Shown in pieces: positions 1-11,809 of a stretch of DNA of 64,000 nt. Made by a program: the position numbers and the translations under genes. The DNA is taken from positions 124,001 to 188,000 of the forward strand of contig JAHQIW010001996.1 in NCBI GenBank assembly GCA_019055375.1, in the 5' to 3' direction. The stretch is from Parelaphostrongylus tenuis (lineage: Eukaryota > Nematoda > Chromadorea > Rhabditida > Metastrongylidae). The notes beneath the pieces were generated by a model, which saw nothing but the letters and a program-made list of their open reading frames with translations, was not told the origin of the DNA and searched no databases. Every line of letters begins with the position of its first letter. The first letter of the stretch is position 1.

Positions 1-617
1 AACGCGCCTTTTGATTTATTCTAGAGTTTAATATCCATTCGATAGCTAGAATCTTGAAAATTTTAGAGGTATACTTTATTACCAAAACGACATTCTTAAT
101 GCGCTCTAACAGTAAAACTAAAAATATATTTCCCACTCAAATCAAACATTTTTCTCCGAACAAGGTCTTTTCGCTAGATATTTAATAACCATCCGATCGC
201 CTAAATCTCTTCGATATCAAAAATTTGACTGGTTTTCAGAATAAACTTTCTAGAACGCTGTAGCAGTCGAAAGAATATCTCAAATTCAGGTGATTTCGGC
301 TATCGAATGACCGCTTACACTTTAGATAAACGCAAAAATTTGCATTTATCGAAGGGATCAAACGGAGTGGAAAAGTAAAGAGAAAAGTACCCAAAATCAT
401 GTTTGACATTCGGGTTTTTTTTTTCGCTGTTTGTGTAAGAGTATAGGCTTCCATTCGAAGTTCAGTAGCCATTTAATAGCACAAATTATGGGAATTTCAA
501 AATATTTTCCCCACAAAAAGGTTTTCCAAGGTGCTGTAGGAGCGAAAAGGAAATTACATGTCATTTCAGAGTTTTCCCGGCGTATAAGATGTGTAAATCA
601 ATATATGCATTTATATA

Positions 618-664
<47 letters not shown>

Positions 665-1538
665 ACTAGCAAAACGTATGATCGTATAAAGGTAATCGTG
701 TTGTTAGATTGATCATTGGTCTCCATGCCAATGGATTTCTTTACCTTGAAGCCGTTATTAATCATCCAAGGAACAAATTCAACGTTTTATTAAGAAGTCG
801 ATAACATTGGAAACTCCAACCTTTGCCCCTCATGCAACGTATTTCACTAGATGCCCTACTCCATAACCCTTCGTACATGCCTGACATTGCAATAGCACAA
901 CAAATGAAAGTAAAAGTATTCACAATCACCAAACGATGACTCCATCACTAACAGCACTTGGATGAATGAAAAACGTACCTCAATGACAAGATTTCTATAC
1001 TCCTCATCAGGCATGTCTCCATGAATCAATTGAAAAGGGCAGCATTTTTTCCGCCATCATTTCAGCCACCTATAAAAGGAACGATATTCGTGCTATCGAA
1101 CACTTACTGAAAATTTAAAAGAGAAACTTTGCGCGGGGTGAAAAACGCTTGAGTGTGAAGCAAAAGTTCATTTTGATTTCGCAGCGCATAAGGGCTTCAT
1201 CTCCAGAAATGAAGTAAAATATCAAAAGTCCCATGATTCATGTGATCGAATGACTACTGTAACTTTGAAACAAGACGAAAAATGCGTTTCCCTAAGAGGC
1301 TGAAGCACACTGGAGACAACGCAGATAGTCAATAGCTCACCAGTTAAGCATAAGGTGCAGCGACATGAGTGATTGCAGCGCATTGTAGCAATCGGATGGT
1401 GCACCCTCGGCAGCATGTCGCCAGTCTGAGAGTGGCACATTTTGAGACAGCTTACTTACACCATGGTTTAATAATATTCAGAAAGATGAATGAATTGTTA
1501 AGGTTATGTAAGTATATGGTATAAAAACAAAAATACAA
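1..1538. repeat. Gene-free block of diverged interspersed repeats
   Basis: No exon-like reading frame is visible. The block carries diverged copies of a dispersed repeat whose recurring pieces are a segment like 'aaccattcgatagcttaaat', a segment around 'aacgctgtagcag' and short A/T-rich joins. The same pieces recur at about 3040-3180, 43800-45120, 45700-46470, 47690-48100, 48930-49900 and 52100-52420. Short open frames here are repeat read-through. Boundaries are approximate because the copies are strongly diverged. Confidence 0.5.
607..660. repeat. (TA)n microsatellite
   Basis: An almost pure TA dinucleotide run with a few TG interruptions. It generates a spurious Tyr/Ile-rich reading frame. 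Confidence 0.95.
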
Positions 1539-1540
1539 TC

Positions 1541-1735
1541 TCAAGCGGGAGTCGAACTCGCGTATGATCCATGCCGGGACGTGTGCTACCACTACACCAC
1601 CCTCGGTGCATTCGCAGCATCACTCATCCTTCAGTATGTCTATGATAGCTATCAGCCACCAACACTGAGCAGGTTTGGTCACTTATGCGATTTCGCTTTA
1701 TAAACCCAGTTAAGCTGAAAGCCATTTAATACGTA
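1541..1735 (-). repeat. Solo tRNA-like element arm
   Basis: A minus-strand tRNA-like segment (about 1541-1608) has a B-box-like 'gagtcgaactcg' (reverse complement of a GGTTCGA-type box) and an A-box-like region. It is followed to 1735 by the core sequence (tcagccaccaa ... cccagttaagctgaaagcc) that lies between the two tRNA-like units in paired copies such as 52705-53205. This looks like one arm of that family. Confidence 0.65.
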
Positions 1736-1738
1736 ATA

Positions 1739-2163
1739 CTCGTGAAATCTGATGATTTACTACTTGTTTCCGCTGTGTTATAATGTTTCATGCAAACCTA
1801 AGGGAACTGAGTGGTGAGCAAAAATGCGACCTCAGATGGGAGTCGTACTCGGCGTTCTCATCCATACCGGGGACGCGTGCTACCACTACACCAGAACAGG
1901 GGTACATTCGCATCACCATTCATTCTTCACTATCAAAATTCTGTTGAAGGCTGGTGGCTCATAGCTATCACAGAGATATTGAAGAATGAGTGGTGGTGCA
2001 GATGTGCCTCGGTGGTGTAGTGATAGCACGCGTCCCCCAGATGGTTGAAACGCGGGTTCGACTCCCGCTAAGGACGTATTTCTGCTCTCCACTCAGTTGT
2101 CTTAGGTTGTTTGAAACATCATAACACTGCGGAAAAAAGCAGCAAAACACTAGATTTCACGAG
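1739..2163. mobile_element. Palindromic element with divergent tRNA-like pair
   Basis: The outer inverted repeats start with 'actcgtgaaatct' at about 1739 and end with 'agatttcacgagt' at about 2163, and continue through 'gtgttataatgttt' / 'aaacatcataacac'. A minus-strand tRNA-like unit lies at about 1835-1893 and a plus-strand unit at about 2008-2077, the latter with A box 'tggtgtagtgatagc' and B box 'gggttcgactcccgc'. The two units point away from each other. No protein-coding frame is present, so any mobility would be non-autonomous. Confidence 0.75.
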
Positions 2164-3740
2164 TTTTGTTTACGTTGATATAATAAGCTGAACAGAGTTT
2201 CGGAAGGAAAGATTTAGAAAGAAAACCGAGCAAAGGAGCGTGATGCATAAATGGTAGAAAATAGTTTTCTACTCAGCGGCATTATCAATCTTACTTTGAA
2301 CTGCGTAAAAGCAGGAGGGATGAATTGGGGGAAAAATTGAATTAGAGTGCATTCTAAAGAGATTCAGTCCCTAAACAGAAAGAGACATATAAAGACTTCA
2401 GACACCGATATGATACAATGTTGAATTATTTTTAGCGATTGAAAGAGATCATCAACCACTGTCATTTAGCCCTCCCAAGACCATATTAGAAACTGCCGCG
2501 TTCAGCAACGACTTGTTGGGCTAAATATGTACTACTATACTTGCTAAGAATGTTGAAAGCCTTACCTAGGCTACTACGCTACAGCCATCCACGTGACTTG
2601 GAGGTCTCGCCCCCCTCGTCAGTACCCGCACGCAACCACTCGGCCACGCCGGCCCTCTTAATAAACTAATTATAGAATGATTAATCGCAAAGTAAGTAGG
2701 TTCTCCTAAACACTTACCGAATATTTGTTTCACGGCGCTCCAGCTGTTGCTGAGGACCAGCCACGCATCTCCCTACATGGGTGAAGAGTGTGCCCGGCTC
2801 AGATCAAAAATTCGCTTGGTGCGAGAGCGGACGGTATCCGCTTTTCACCCATTTACAGGCGGGTCACGTGCCATTTATGACATCACAGAAGTCCCTTGCT
2901 CTTTGCTCTATTACTATTTTTGCGATAGAGAAGCAGCTAGATGGCAGTACATTTTGATAATCTCACTTGTGTCTTGATATCAGGGCACTTTTTCGAACCC
3001 GATGATGATAATGCTTCTTCCACTTCTCCTCAGGCACCCAAAGATCATCTGATAGCTCAAATTTCCGCGCTTTCAATTCTGGGCTTGTTCTGTGGAAATG
3101 CTTTTTCTCTGCGCTGTAACAAGGAGAATAAAATTTGAGTGCCCAATACGTGCGTATTATCACGTGTAATGCCACTCCTTATTCAGAACATTATACCCCA
3201 TAATGTAGAAATTTATTCAGTTTAATGTGGAGTGTATCCTTTTTTTCGCTCTTCCAGCGCTCTATTAAGACATTTCCAATAACCCAAGTTAGGCTAAAAG
3301 TTATCTAAATTCATGCTTTCATTAACTACTAAAGTCCTGTTAAATGTTCACAAACCCTAGTCGCCTAGGTCTCTTTTGTTGTGAATTTTACAAAAACCCC
3401 TATCACACAGCCATTCACACATCGCAGCCGACAAAATTTCGTGCAGAGTGCGAGCTCAATTATATTACTGCTACAGAGTACAATCATGTTGGTGCAAAAG
3501 AAATGGCGATTTATGCATTGTTGAAATTTGCCGTTCCATATCGGAATAAATTCTTAAATAAATGTGAATATGTTATATATCATTCCAATACACATTCTCT
3601 GCCCTACGTTTTGGTGTTAACGATGTTTCACTTGCTGTTTATTTTGAACCTATTTTAGACTATCGAAAGATCTGTTATCTAAGGGTTGGCTTATAAAGCC
3701 CGATATACGTATTTCGACCTAAAAGTCACCAGAAAAAGAT
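2164..3740. other. No gene seen; repeat fragments
   Basis: I find no exon with splice signals or recognisable protein. About 3040-3180 contains a minus-strand fragment of the dispersed repeat described for 1-1538. A tRNA-like fragment occurs near 2590-2655. The rest is unassigned. Confidence 0.4.
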
Positions 3741-3744
3741 TATA

Positions 3745-4185
3745 TGGCATATTGAAATTTGAGCGTGGTCTTATGAAAACTCTCGAAACTAAAACTATGG
3801 ATAGATGTGAATTGGTGCAAAAGTGGTGGCAAAAGTATGATATATTAACGATACCAGCTAAGAGCAATCGAGTGTACAATACTGTCTGTTCAGTGATAAT
3901 TTCACTGGATTTACAGTGTAAAATGTTCGTCGTCACCTACTCTTAGTACAGGGACTGAGCGCCTTGAGGGGATTGGCTAAAGACGAAAAGATTACCACCC
4001 GACTCATACGACCGTCAAGGTTGAAACACGTGCATCAGGCTCTATAAGTCAGTCCTTAGATAACAGACCACATGCTTGGCTCAAAAAATGACTATCTGGC
4101 GTACTGATATTTGAGCGTGGTCTTGAGAAACCACTCGAAACTAAAACTATGGATAGATGTGAATTGGCGCAAAAGTGGTAGCGGT
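3745..4185. repeat. Foldback-element family with direct duplication
   Basis: The segment 'tttgagcgtggtctt...actcgaaactaaaactatggatagatgtgaattgg' occurs at about 3755-3825 and again at about 4110-4175. Between them sits 'gaggggattggctaaagacgaaaag...gtcaaggttgaaacacgtg', which also occurs at about 17880-17990 and 53510-53565. This marks one dispersed DNA-element family. No transposase frame is present. Confidence 0.6.
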
Positions 4186-4214
4186 TTTACATCGTGAGTG
4201 AAAATGGACCATAA

Positions 4215-4760
4215 AGCCGCAGAGAGAACTCGCAACATCAACATCGCATTTCGCCCAGGAAGTGCTAACGAACGTACGGTGCGGTCGTGCTTTCAGGAAG
4301 TTTTGTAAAGGAGGCGCATCAACGATGCATAAAGAGCTGTTACCTTTCTTCAACCTCATCAGAGTCATGAGAAAAGTAGTCATCGAAGCTAACGCTCTCA
4401 AGACAGCGCGAGATGCTGTATGAAACTCAACGTCTATCAGTCTACTTCCGTTCACCATTTGGAACAAGTATTTTCAAAAGTCAATCGACAAACACATGTC
4501 ATATAACGAGTCTAACGAATTGAGCTACAAAGTTTTGCCTCGTCCTCCACATTCCTCGGAACTCGCCCCTTCCGAGTACCATTTCCTCAAGCATCTAGAT
4601 AGCTTCTTTCAAGGAAAACAACTCACATTCATGAGGAGGCAGAAGAGATTTCCAAAAGTTCATCAAATCCCTAGGCACGAATTTCCATGCTACGGAGTAA
4701 ACAATGTTATTTCCTGTTTGAAAGAAGGGTTTATTGTGTGGTTCTTACTATGATTGACAA
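4215..4760 (+). pseudogene. Mariner transposase relic
   Basis: The plus strand reads first as 'TRNINIAFRPGSANERTV' (about 4227-4281), matching the helix-turn-helix part of Hsmar1/SETMAR-type mariner transposases. After stops and a missing middle it reads 'LPRPPHSSELAPSEYHFLKH' (about 4532-4591) and then a C-terminal stretch ending near 4750. That middle motif is the conserved mariner segment around the third catalytic Asp (…SPDLAPSDYHF…). Most of the catalytic domain is deleted and several frames are broken, so the copy is dead. It is an old endogenous DNA transposon, not a host gene. Confidence 0.8.
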
Positions 4761-5399
4761 AGATTTTTAAGCTTTAATTGTCATGATTAAAATCTACAAA
4801 ACCAAAGCCGTCATTCCTTTCGTACCAGCCAATTGATGGGCCTTTTCAGATAATGGGCACAGTAGTAAGCGTCGAGATTTCATATATAAAATGGTACTAA
4901 AAGAAGCGTAAATGGCCTTATCCCCAAAAGGTACAAAAGTGCTTTCGGATAACAGAATCGTGCTACAGCTCTTGTCAATTATATTTTTACGACCATTTAG
5001 TAGGTGCATGGACGCTATGGCGTTATGCAGTTCGGAATATTTTGACATCACGCCTAAGAGCTTATCCCTTCACGCTTTCTCTCTTGAGATTTTGGATTGC
5101 GTATTTTGCCTGCCTCGAGCTAGACGTGCAGTTCTCATTTCTCACATTTTTGAACTCACAAATTTATTTCTAGGGTTTTCTTTTGTTGTCAGTTTCTTGT
5201 AATGAGATAGCAACTCTGGTACTGTATATACTGATCAACATGTCGACTGGTATGGGGATTACTTCTGTTTTGATCTTTACAGTAAGCGATGTTTTATGGC
5301 AACTATATTTTTCGAATTCTTTGTACCAGGGTCTTTCATTATTTGAATGTTCGGATCTCTATCTGCTATGCTACATAACGCGCTTTTGAAAAAGCTGGC
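4761..5399. other. No gene seen; diverged repeat
   Basis: About 4800-5060 resembles, in the minus orientation, the dispersed family described for 1-1538. No splice-bounded coding exon is visible. Confidence 0.35.
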
Positions 5400-5605
5400 C
5401 GTAGCTGAATGATTATGTGGCTTCTACACTGACTTGCGATAACCCACCGATATGTCAAGTCAGTGCTACTATCCCCCAAGATAGATCTGTTACCAATTCG
5501 CCGGCACCGAAAGCATGAGAAGTTTGGTGAGCCTTGGGCGCGGTCCGAACCATCAACAATGTGTGTGTCGCAGGGCACCTTCAACCACAGCGCCACACGC
5601 CCAGA
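5400..5605 (-). mobile_element. tRNA-headed SINE, diverged copy
   Basis: The segment matches the SINE family best seen at 54151-54455: body words such as 'ccaccgatatgtcaagtcagtgc' and 'ttaccaattcgccg', then a minus-strand tRNA-like head ending with 'aaccacagcgccacacgccc'. Reading on the minus strand, the head comes first. It is more diverged than the two copies with target-site duplications. Confidence 0.7.
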
Positions 5606-6830
5606 AGAAACCATTATTGATTGCCAATGACGAAGTCATGAAAAAGTCTGGTTTTCAAAGTATTGAGGATGTGAATATGATTATTTATTTGTTGGAGTGT
5701 GTGCAACAAATCTATGTGCGAATACAGTTTCATAAAGTCTATATACGTACACATATGTACATACATACATACATACATATATATACACATATATGTATAA
5801 ATAAGTGTATTACATGTATCATAAGTTAATATAGTCAGTCAATGAGTAGTCAATCAATGGTTGAAATAGTCAATAAGTCAGCCCTCTTTGATAGACCACT
5901 GGCATGCGTGGCTCAAAAAATTATTACCAGGCATATTGAAATTTGAGCAGTGGTCTTGAGAAAATACTCGAAACGAAAGTTTTCATATATACATACATAA
6001 GCACATAGGTTTAACATAGTCTCATAGAGTGTTTCAAACCTTTCAAAGGTATGGTAAGCCAGTGGCTAGGAAGGTTTCGGTGCTCTCCACGCCTCATCGG
6101 AGCCACATGCTCACCAAATAAGTGTATAGCACTGGAAACAAAATGAAATATAACTTGATGTTGCGGCTAGACTGATTTTCGGCCGATGGCTTACGCGTGT
6201 GCTACGAAGCATTTAAAATTAGCAATCAATCGACTGTGTTTGGAACCTCGCTTAAAGTCCAAAATAGCCTGAAAGAATGTCTCAAGCCTTTCACAGCTAT
6301 GGTAAGCCAGTGGCTTATGTACGAAAATGAAATATAACTTGGCTTGGCGGTCTAGGCTGCTTTTCAGTTGATGGCTTACGCGTGTGCTACCAAGCATGTA
6401 AGACTACCAATCAATCGACTATATTTGAAACCTCTTTTGAAAATCTAATATAGTCGATAGAATGTTTTAAGCCTTTCTGAGGTTTGATACGCCAGTGTCT
6501 TACGCATGAATCTGATTAATTATTGATTGTAGTCTATGCGACGAATGCATGATTACAAATACACAATATATCACATTTGTATATATGATATACGTGTATA
6601 TGTACATACGTATACACAGAAATAGACGCGTATACATATATATATATATATATATACGTACGTATATGCATATATATATACGCGTATACAATGTGTGTAG
6701 ACGCACTTTGGACGAGATTTCCGCCCCGACGACGACAATTGTGTCGTCATGTGGAGGGTATTGATCGTCGACGTGTATCATATCTTTGTGTTGTGCAGCA
6801 GGGCGGGCGCATCGTCGTCAATCGACGCGT
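5606..6830. repeat. Microsatellites and short duplicated repeats
   Basis: TA/CA-rich microsatellites lie at about 5738-5800 and 6560-6690. A module 'caagcctttcacagctatggtaagccagtggctta' is repeated in diverged form near 6030-6080, 6280-6340 and 6460-6510, so 6000-6510 looks like about three copies of a 200-bp repeat. No gene is visible. Confidence 0.5.
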
Positions 6831-6834
6831 GTCC

Positions 6835-6975
6835 GCGTGACCTCCGTTCAATTATCGATCGATCGATGAGCCGCCTATTGATCTATAAATCAGCCGCCTT
6901 ATCAGTCTATCGATCGACGAGTTTATCAAGCTACGAGTCGACCGCTTTATCAGTTTATCGATCGATGAACGTCTG
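6835..6975. repeat. Short imperfect tandem repeats upstream of unc-16
   Basis: Units built on 'cgccttatcagtctatcgatcgacgag' recur about four times with GATCGATC palindromes. They lie about 55 to 195 bp upstream of the likely trans-splice site of unc-16. A regulatory role is only a possibility. Confidence 0.6.
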
Positions 6976-7020
6976 CTTCGTTACGATAGCGGATTAAATC
7001 GAAATGATGATGATATTGAT

Positions 7021-7030
7021 TTGTTTTCAG
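7021..7030 (+). promoter_or_regulatory. Probable trans-splice acceptor of unc-16
   Basis: 'ttgttttcag' is a good nematode splice acceptor with no exon-like sequence upstream. It lies 60 bp before the unc-16 start codon, so an SL1-type spliced leader could be added at 7031. An ordinary 5' UTR intron acceptor is the alternative. Confidence 0.5.
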
Positions 7031-7063
7031 ATGTTAGAAGACACTCCTATCAATAGGTACTAA
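7031..7063 (+). other. Possible 10-codon upstream ORF
   Basis: If transcripts begin at the acceptor ending at 7030, an ATG is the first codon and the frame (MLEDTPINRY then TAA) closes before the unc-16 start at 7091. It could lower translation of the main frame. No comparison is available. Confidence 0.3.
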
Positions 7064-7090
7064 TCAATAAACAGCCCGTCTTCTGCGACT

Positions 7091-10000
7091 ATGACGACGA
7101 CGACGACGACGACAGCATTTCAAGGTATGAATGAAATGCAAGAGTCAACTGGTAGTGGAGGATCACCGGCCGAGGTGAGCAGCAGTCTCGTATTCGTCTT
7201 CTCTTATCTCCCTGACCAAGGTCGGTCGGTCGGTCGGTGTCTCGTTGTTTTCGATATTTTGATTAGTGGATTTTTAAGCTCATTTGAAGAGCGTTATTGA
7301 TTTATCCTGCTGTTTTTCTCTTCATTTCTTGGAGTTTCACTCAGAAAAATCTCCTTTGTGCTTCAGCAAATGGCAAAACTTTGACCGTGTTTTTTGAAGG
7401 AATGGAAAAGGACCGGAATGAAGGACTGGTTCTCATATGTTAGGCGTGACAAATTTTTAAGCCGATCTCATTCGCTGGACAGGAATTTTTCATAGAAGTG
7501 TTGGTAACCATTAGAAAGCTTAGATCTCTGGCTACAACTCTATATCGCTGGTTTTTCAAAACACCCTTTTATAACGATATAGCATCCAGAATAAAATTTT
7601 GTTTCTCACTCGCCTTTGGCCTTCATTTTTACTATGAGTATAAATCGCTGGAAGCACGAAAAGCATATCAGCATGTAGAGAATTTTCCGTACTATCAGAA
7701 TCATGCGTTTCCATCCGGAGTTTCTGTCGATGCGCTTGAAAATTCTTTAGTAAAATAACAGTAGTGGCCGCCGTTTCAACGCAAATATTGGGTAGATTAC
7801 TGTCGGGCTACGCTGTAGATCAGGCGGTTACTTCACTAACAAGTCGTCCCTGTGGCTAGCCGTCACATTTTACTCAGCTATAAACCTTTTCGGCGACCTT
7901 GTTTACCGGGTAATTTACGGAGCGGGTCAGGGCAGATGCGGGACGATCGATCGAGTGTGAAAATTTGTTATTCAAATGGAATATTTCCACCGAATAGCAA
8001 AAACCTCAGATAAAAACGTAGATTTGGATATTGCGGAAAATTCTCTACAAGCTGATATAGTTTTCGTGCTTCCAGCGTTTTGTACGGCTTATAAAAATGA
8101 AGGCGAAAGATGAGTGTGAAACAAATTCTTATTTTGGATGCTACAGTGTTATAAGAGAGTATTTTGAAGAACCGGCATCGTAGAGTTTTAGCCAGAGATT
8201 TCAGCTTTCTAATGACTGCTAACACTCCTATGAAAAGTTCCTGTCCAGCCAATGAGATCGGCTCAAAAGTTTTTGCCGCCTAGCATATAAGTACCTAAAA
8301 ACTAAGCAGAATTTGCCTTCATTTGACTGAACCTTGAAAGCCTCGTTGGAACTCAATCATATCTATATTTTCGCAGACTTTTTATTGAGCCTTTTGAGAG
8401 GTTCGATATTGCATCTTAGTGATGCACATACGTTTCGACGGTTTCGCCCGTCTCGTCAGTATCACACTCGCCATACAAAGAGTAGCGGAAGAGGAAGATG
8501 CCTCGGTGCTAGTCACCTGAAATATCACGTGTTGCATCGTCTTTCGTTCAGTATTTTTATTTCCGCCCACTTTCCATCAATCTTTCAAAGAGATTTGATA
8601 TCACTGGTAAAAGTACCCTCTCTCTGCTGCTTTTAGTATGAGGCTGTGATGCTGACGAGAGGAGGAAAGACGTCGAAACGTACGTGTATTTCTGAGATGT
8701 AATATCAAACCTCTGAAAAGTCCCAGTAAAAAGTCTGTGGGGAAATTTGAGACACGCTTTGTTTATCTATTATCGGGCCATCATATTGACCCGCTTGGCT
8801 GTTCGGTTCCTATGTCCGGGATTTCTCGCAGAGTGCCTCTGAACTTGTTGACGTCATTTACCTGCCTATGTTACCTTTTTTATCAGTTCCATTGGTTTCA
8901 GTCAATTACTTAGGTCAAGACTTTTCCTATTTCTATTGCTTTTGTTACGCCAGACTGCTGAGTAGACTTTATAAATGTTTGTTTCTTTGCGTGATCATTT
9001 CTAAGTGCTCTGTCCGCCATATATTTGATTAATTTACTATAAAAATATCTTCACAGATAGTGTACGGTGGGACCGTTTCACCAACAGGTGACGAGCATCG
9101 TAATATGTCTGAAAAGGTACAGAATATGGCATCGGCGATTTATCGTGAATTTGAGCTCATGATTCAAAAATACGGAGAAGATGGGGTCAAGGTGAGTAAC
9201 GGATTTTCTCTTACAAAGGTTAAAAACGATTTTTTTTTGGTTCATTTCAATCCTAGTTATTCCAGACATTGATGCCATTGGTCGTCAACGTACTTGAGGC
9301 ATTAGATCTGGCGTTTTTGGAACGTGAAGAGCAAGCCGTTGATCAGGAAATGCTCAAAGAGGACAATGAACAACTCGCCACTCAGTATGAGAGAGAAAAA
9401 CAGCTAAGAAAACAAGCCGAGCAGGTAATTTGCGAACCCTTCAGATGGAAAGATCTTTCTTCGTGAAGAATTCTTTTACCCTTGGTTTCGCTTTTTGGTT
9501 GCTTGTTATTCTCTCTTATTTACAGAAATATATGGAAATTGAGGACAATCTCATTGGGCAGAATAAGGAGTTGGAAGGGAAAATTGAGTCTCTAGAATCG
9601 ATCATGAGAATGTTGGAACTGAAAGCAAAGAACGCGTCTGATCACGGTCGGTTTTTTTCCGGTTTTTTCCGTCTTATATTTTTTTTTTCCTGGAAACTTT
9701 TCCGTATTTATCCATTTCTTCTCAAACATGTGTTTTCTTATGATTGTCGATATTTGACTTTAGCATTTTTTATCACATTCATCAAAATGGAGAACAAAGC
9801 TAAAACAGCGTATCGTGTAGTTCAGGCCCACCGGTGTTTGGAATTTTGTCTAAGGAGAAATACTGCGGTTGCCTTTCATCGCTTTGTCGTCCACAACTGT
9901 TTCAAATTTCTTAGTATGGATTCTCAAACAGAGTGAAAGCTCTGCAGGAGGAGAGCTAACTGAGCAACTGCCTCAGTTGTGCAGTGGTAGCACACATTCC

Positions 10001-11809
10001 CGGTAGAGACAAAAGGCGGGTTCAACTTCGCCCTGGAGGTTCAGGAATTTGTATACCTCTATTTATGAACATATTATCGTTAAAAGGATAAGGATAAAGC
10101 TCTCTGCGTTGATCAATCCCTGAGGTATGTGCCATGCATTCGTCTTCAATTTCTAACTTCGTTTGAGGTGATTGAATGCATATCTGGCCTTTACAATGAC
10201 TCGCGGTGGCCTCCCGCTGAACCGACTCAGTGCTGCTTATCCTCCCAGACAAGTCTGAGACCGTCTGGTACCAATTTACCGACCCCGGAGGGTGGATGGC
10301 TTGGTGAGCCATGAGCGCGAGATCGAACCATTGACCTCGTGGGCGACGCAGAGCACCTCTAACCACTGCGCCACATGCGCCCTATATTATCGTTATTACT
10401 GGTAAATGTAGAGTGTGATTTTTCGCAGAATGTCACTACAAAAGGATAGAGTTTTCTGCCTACATCAGTCCATGAGAGTTACGTCATGTATTCCGACTTC
10501 AGCAAGCACCTCAAGAGGTGATTAGTTGCATAATTGGCCTTTGAAATGACTCGCGATGACCTACCGAGTCAATCTAGCTACCGTTCTAGGCAAGTCTGGT
10601 ATCAACTCGCCTATCTCGGGAGGAATTGAGATTACGTGTTTCTCGGGGCACACCCTCTAACCACTGTGCCACGTGTGCCGTGTTTTCGCGATACATTCAA
10701 AAATCTCGTGATGTTTGCACGAGAGATCTGTTGACGATAACACAATGGAGCGATTTTTCCAATTGTCATTCAATTCAATTCATATATTATTCATCTACTT
10801 CGGCATTCCAAAATCCATATATATATATGCGCCAAAACCATTGACGTCTTTGAGAGTTACGCTCACAAGTTTTCGAACAGTTGTTCGTCTTTTTGTTCCC
10901 ACTAAAGCTTTAAGTTTGTCGTCGTCAATAACTGAACGATAATGGCGGCGTTCCTCATTATTTGAGCCGCTTTTGAAACTACCATCCCTTTATACATTCG
11001 TTAAGCCTTCCTTACCTCATATCTTAGCGATTTTTTGAGCCGTTTGCGTCCGAGTTTCAGTCCATGGGAATGGATTTTTTCTTATATATTGCTTTTATAT
11101 TTCAAATTCTATGCATTAAAGTCTGTTGAAGACTCTATCTTTGTCAAAAGTAGTCTGTGTAAAGCGTAAATGCATCAGCTTTGCATTTATATATAGTGGT
11201 ACGAGATTTGAAGAAGCTTTTGCTAAGACGTTCACGAGAGGGGATATAACTGGGAATTCTACATGATTCTTTGATTAAAGTATTATGAGGGGTGTTTTTT
11301 TTTTTGTGAATTAGTTAATGCTGGACGTGAAATCTATCGACATCTTTGCGTACGGCAGTCATATGAACTGTGATATCAGCTGAAGACAAGTTTTTGCACA
11401 AAACCCTTGGGGTAGAGCAAGCAGCCCGGAAGGAAACGCATTGAAATCCACATGTCGATTGCGAATATGTTAAGCCAGACCTTATATGACAGCTGAAAGT
11501 GTAATTTGATCAAGCAAGTTTTTTTTATCAAGTCACTACTGTCGTTTTAGCGAATAGACTGGAAGAACGAGAAGCTGATCAGAAGGCTGAATTTGATCGC
11601 CTGCATGAGAGGTCTTTTTTTGTTAGTGCTGTTTCTGTTCAATCCATCCTTATTCGATTCATTATGAGTTTTTCTTCGCAATTTTCTAGGTATAACGCTT
11701 TACTTCGTACTCATGTGGATCATATGGAACGTACCAAATATCTCATGGGCAACGATAAATTCGAACTTATGCAAAATATGCCGATTCCACAAGCCCAACT
11801 CCGTACGAG
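7091..11809 (+). CDS. unc-16: unc-16 exons 1-6: RH1 and first coiled coil
   Basis: Exons: 7091-7174, 9057-9191, 9266-9424, 9526-9646, 11551-11611, 11690-11809. They are flanked by AG/GT and join in phases 0,0,0,1,0,2. Exon 1 encodes seven Thr from (ACG)n followed by a Gly/Ser-rich stretch. Exons 2-3 carry RH1 (SEKVQNM...[12 protein letters not shown], then [16 protein letters not shown]). Exons 4-6 continue the heptad coiled coil ([44 protein letters not shown]). RH1 binds motor-adaptor partners in this family. The 168-aa open frame around exon 4 is mostly intron read-through. Confidence 0.93.

Noticed and set aside
9430..9936. 168-codon plus-strand open frame
   Set aside because: Only 9526-9646 of it is unc-16 exon 4; the rest is intron read-through past a good donor at 9647.
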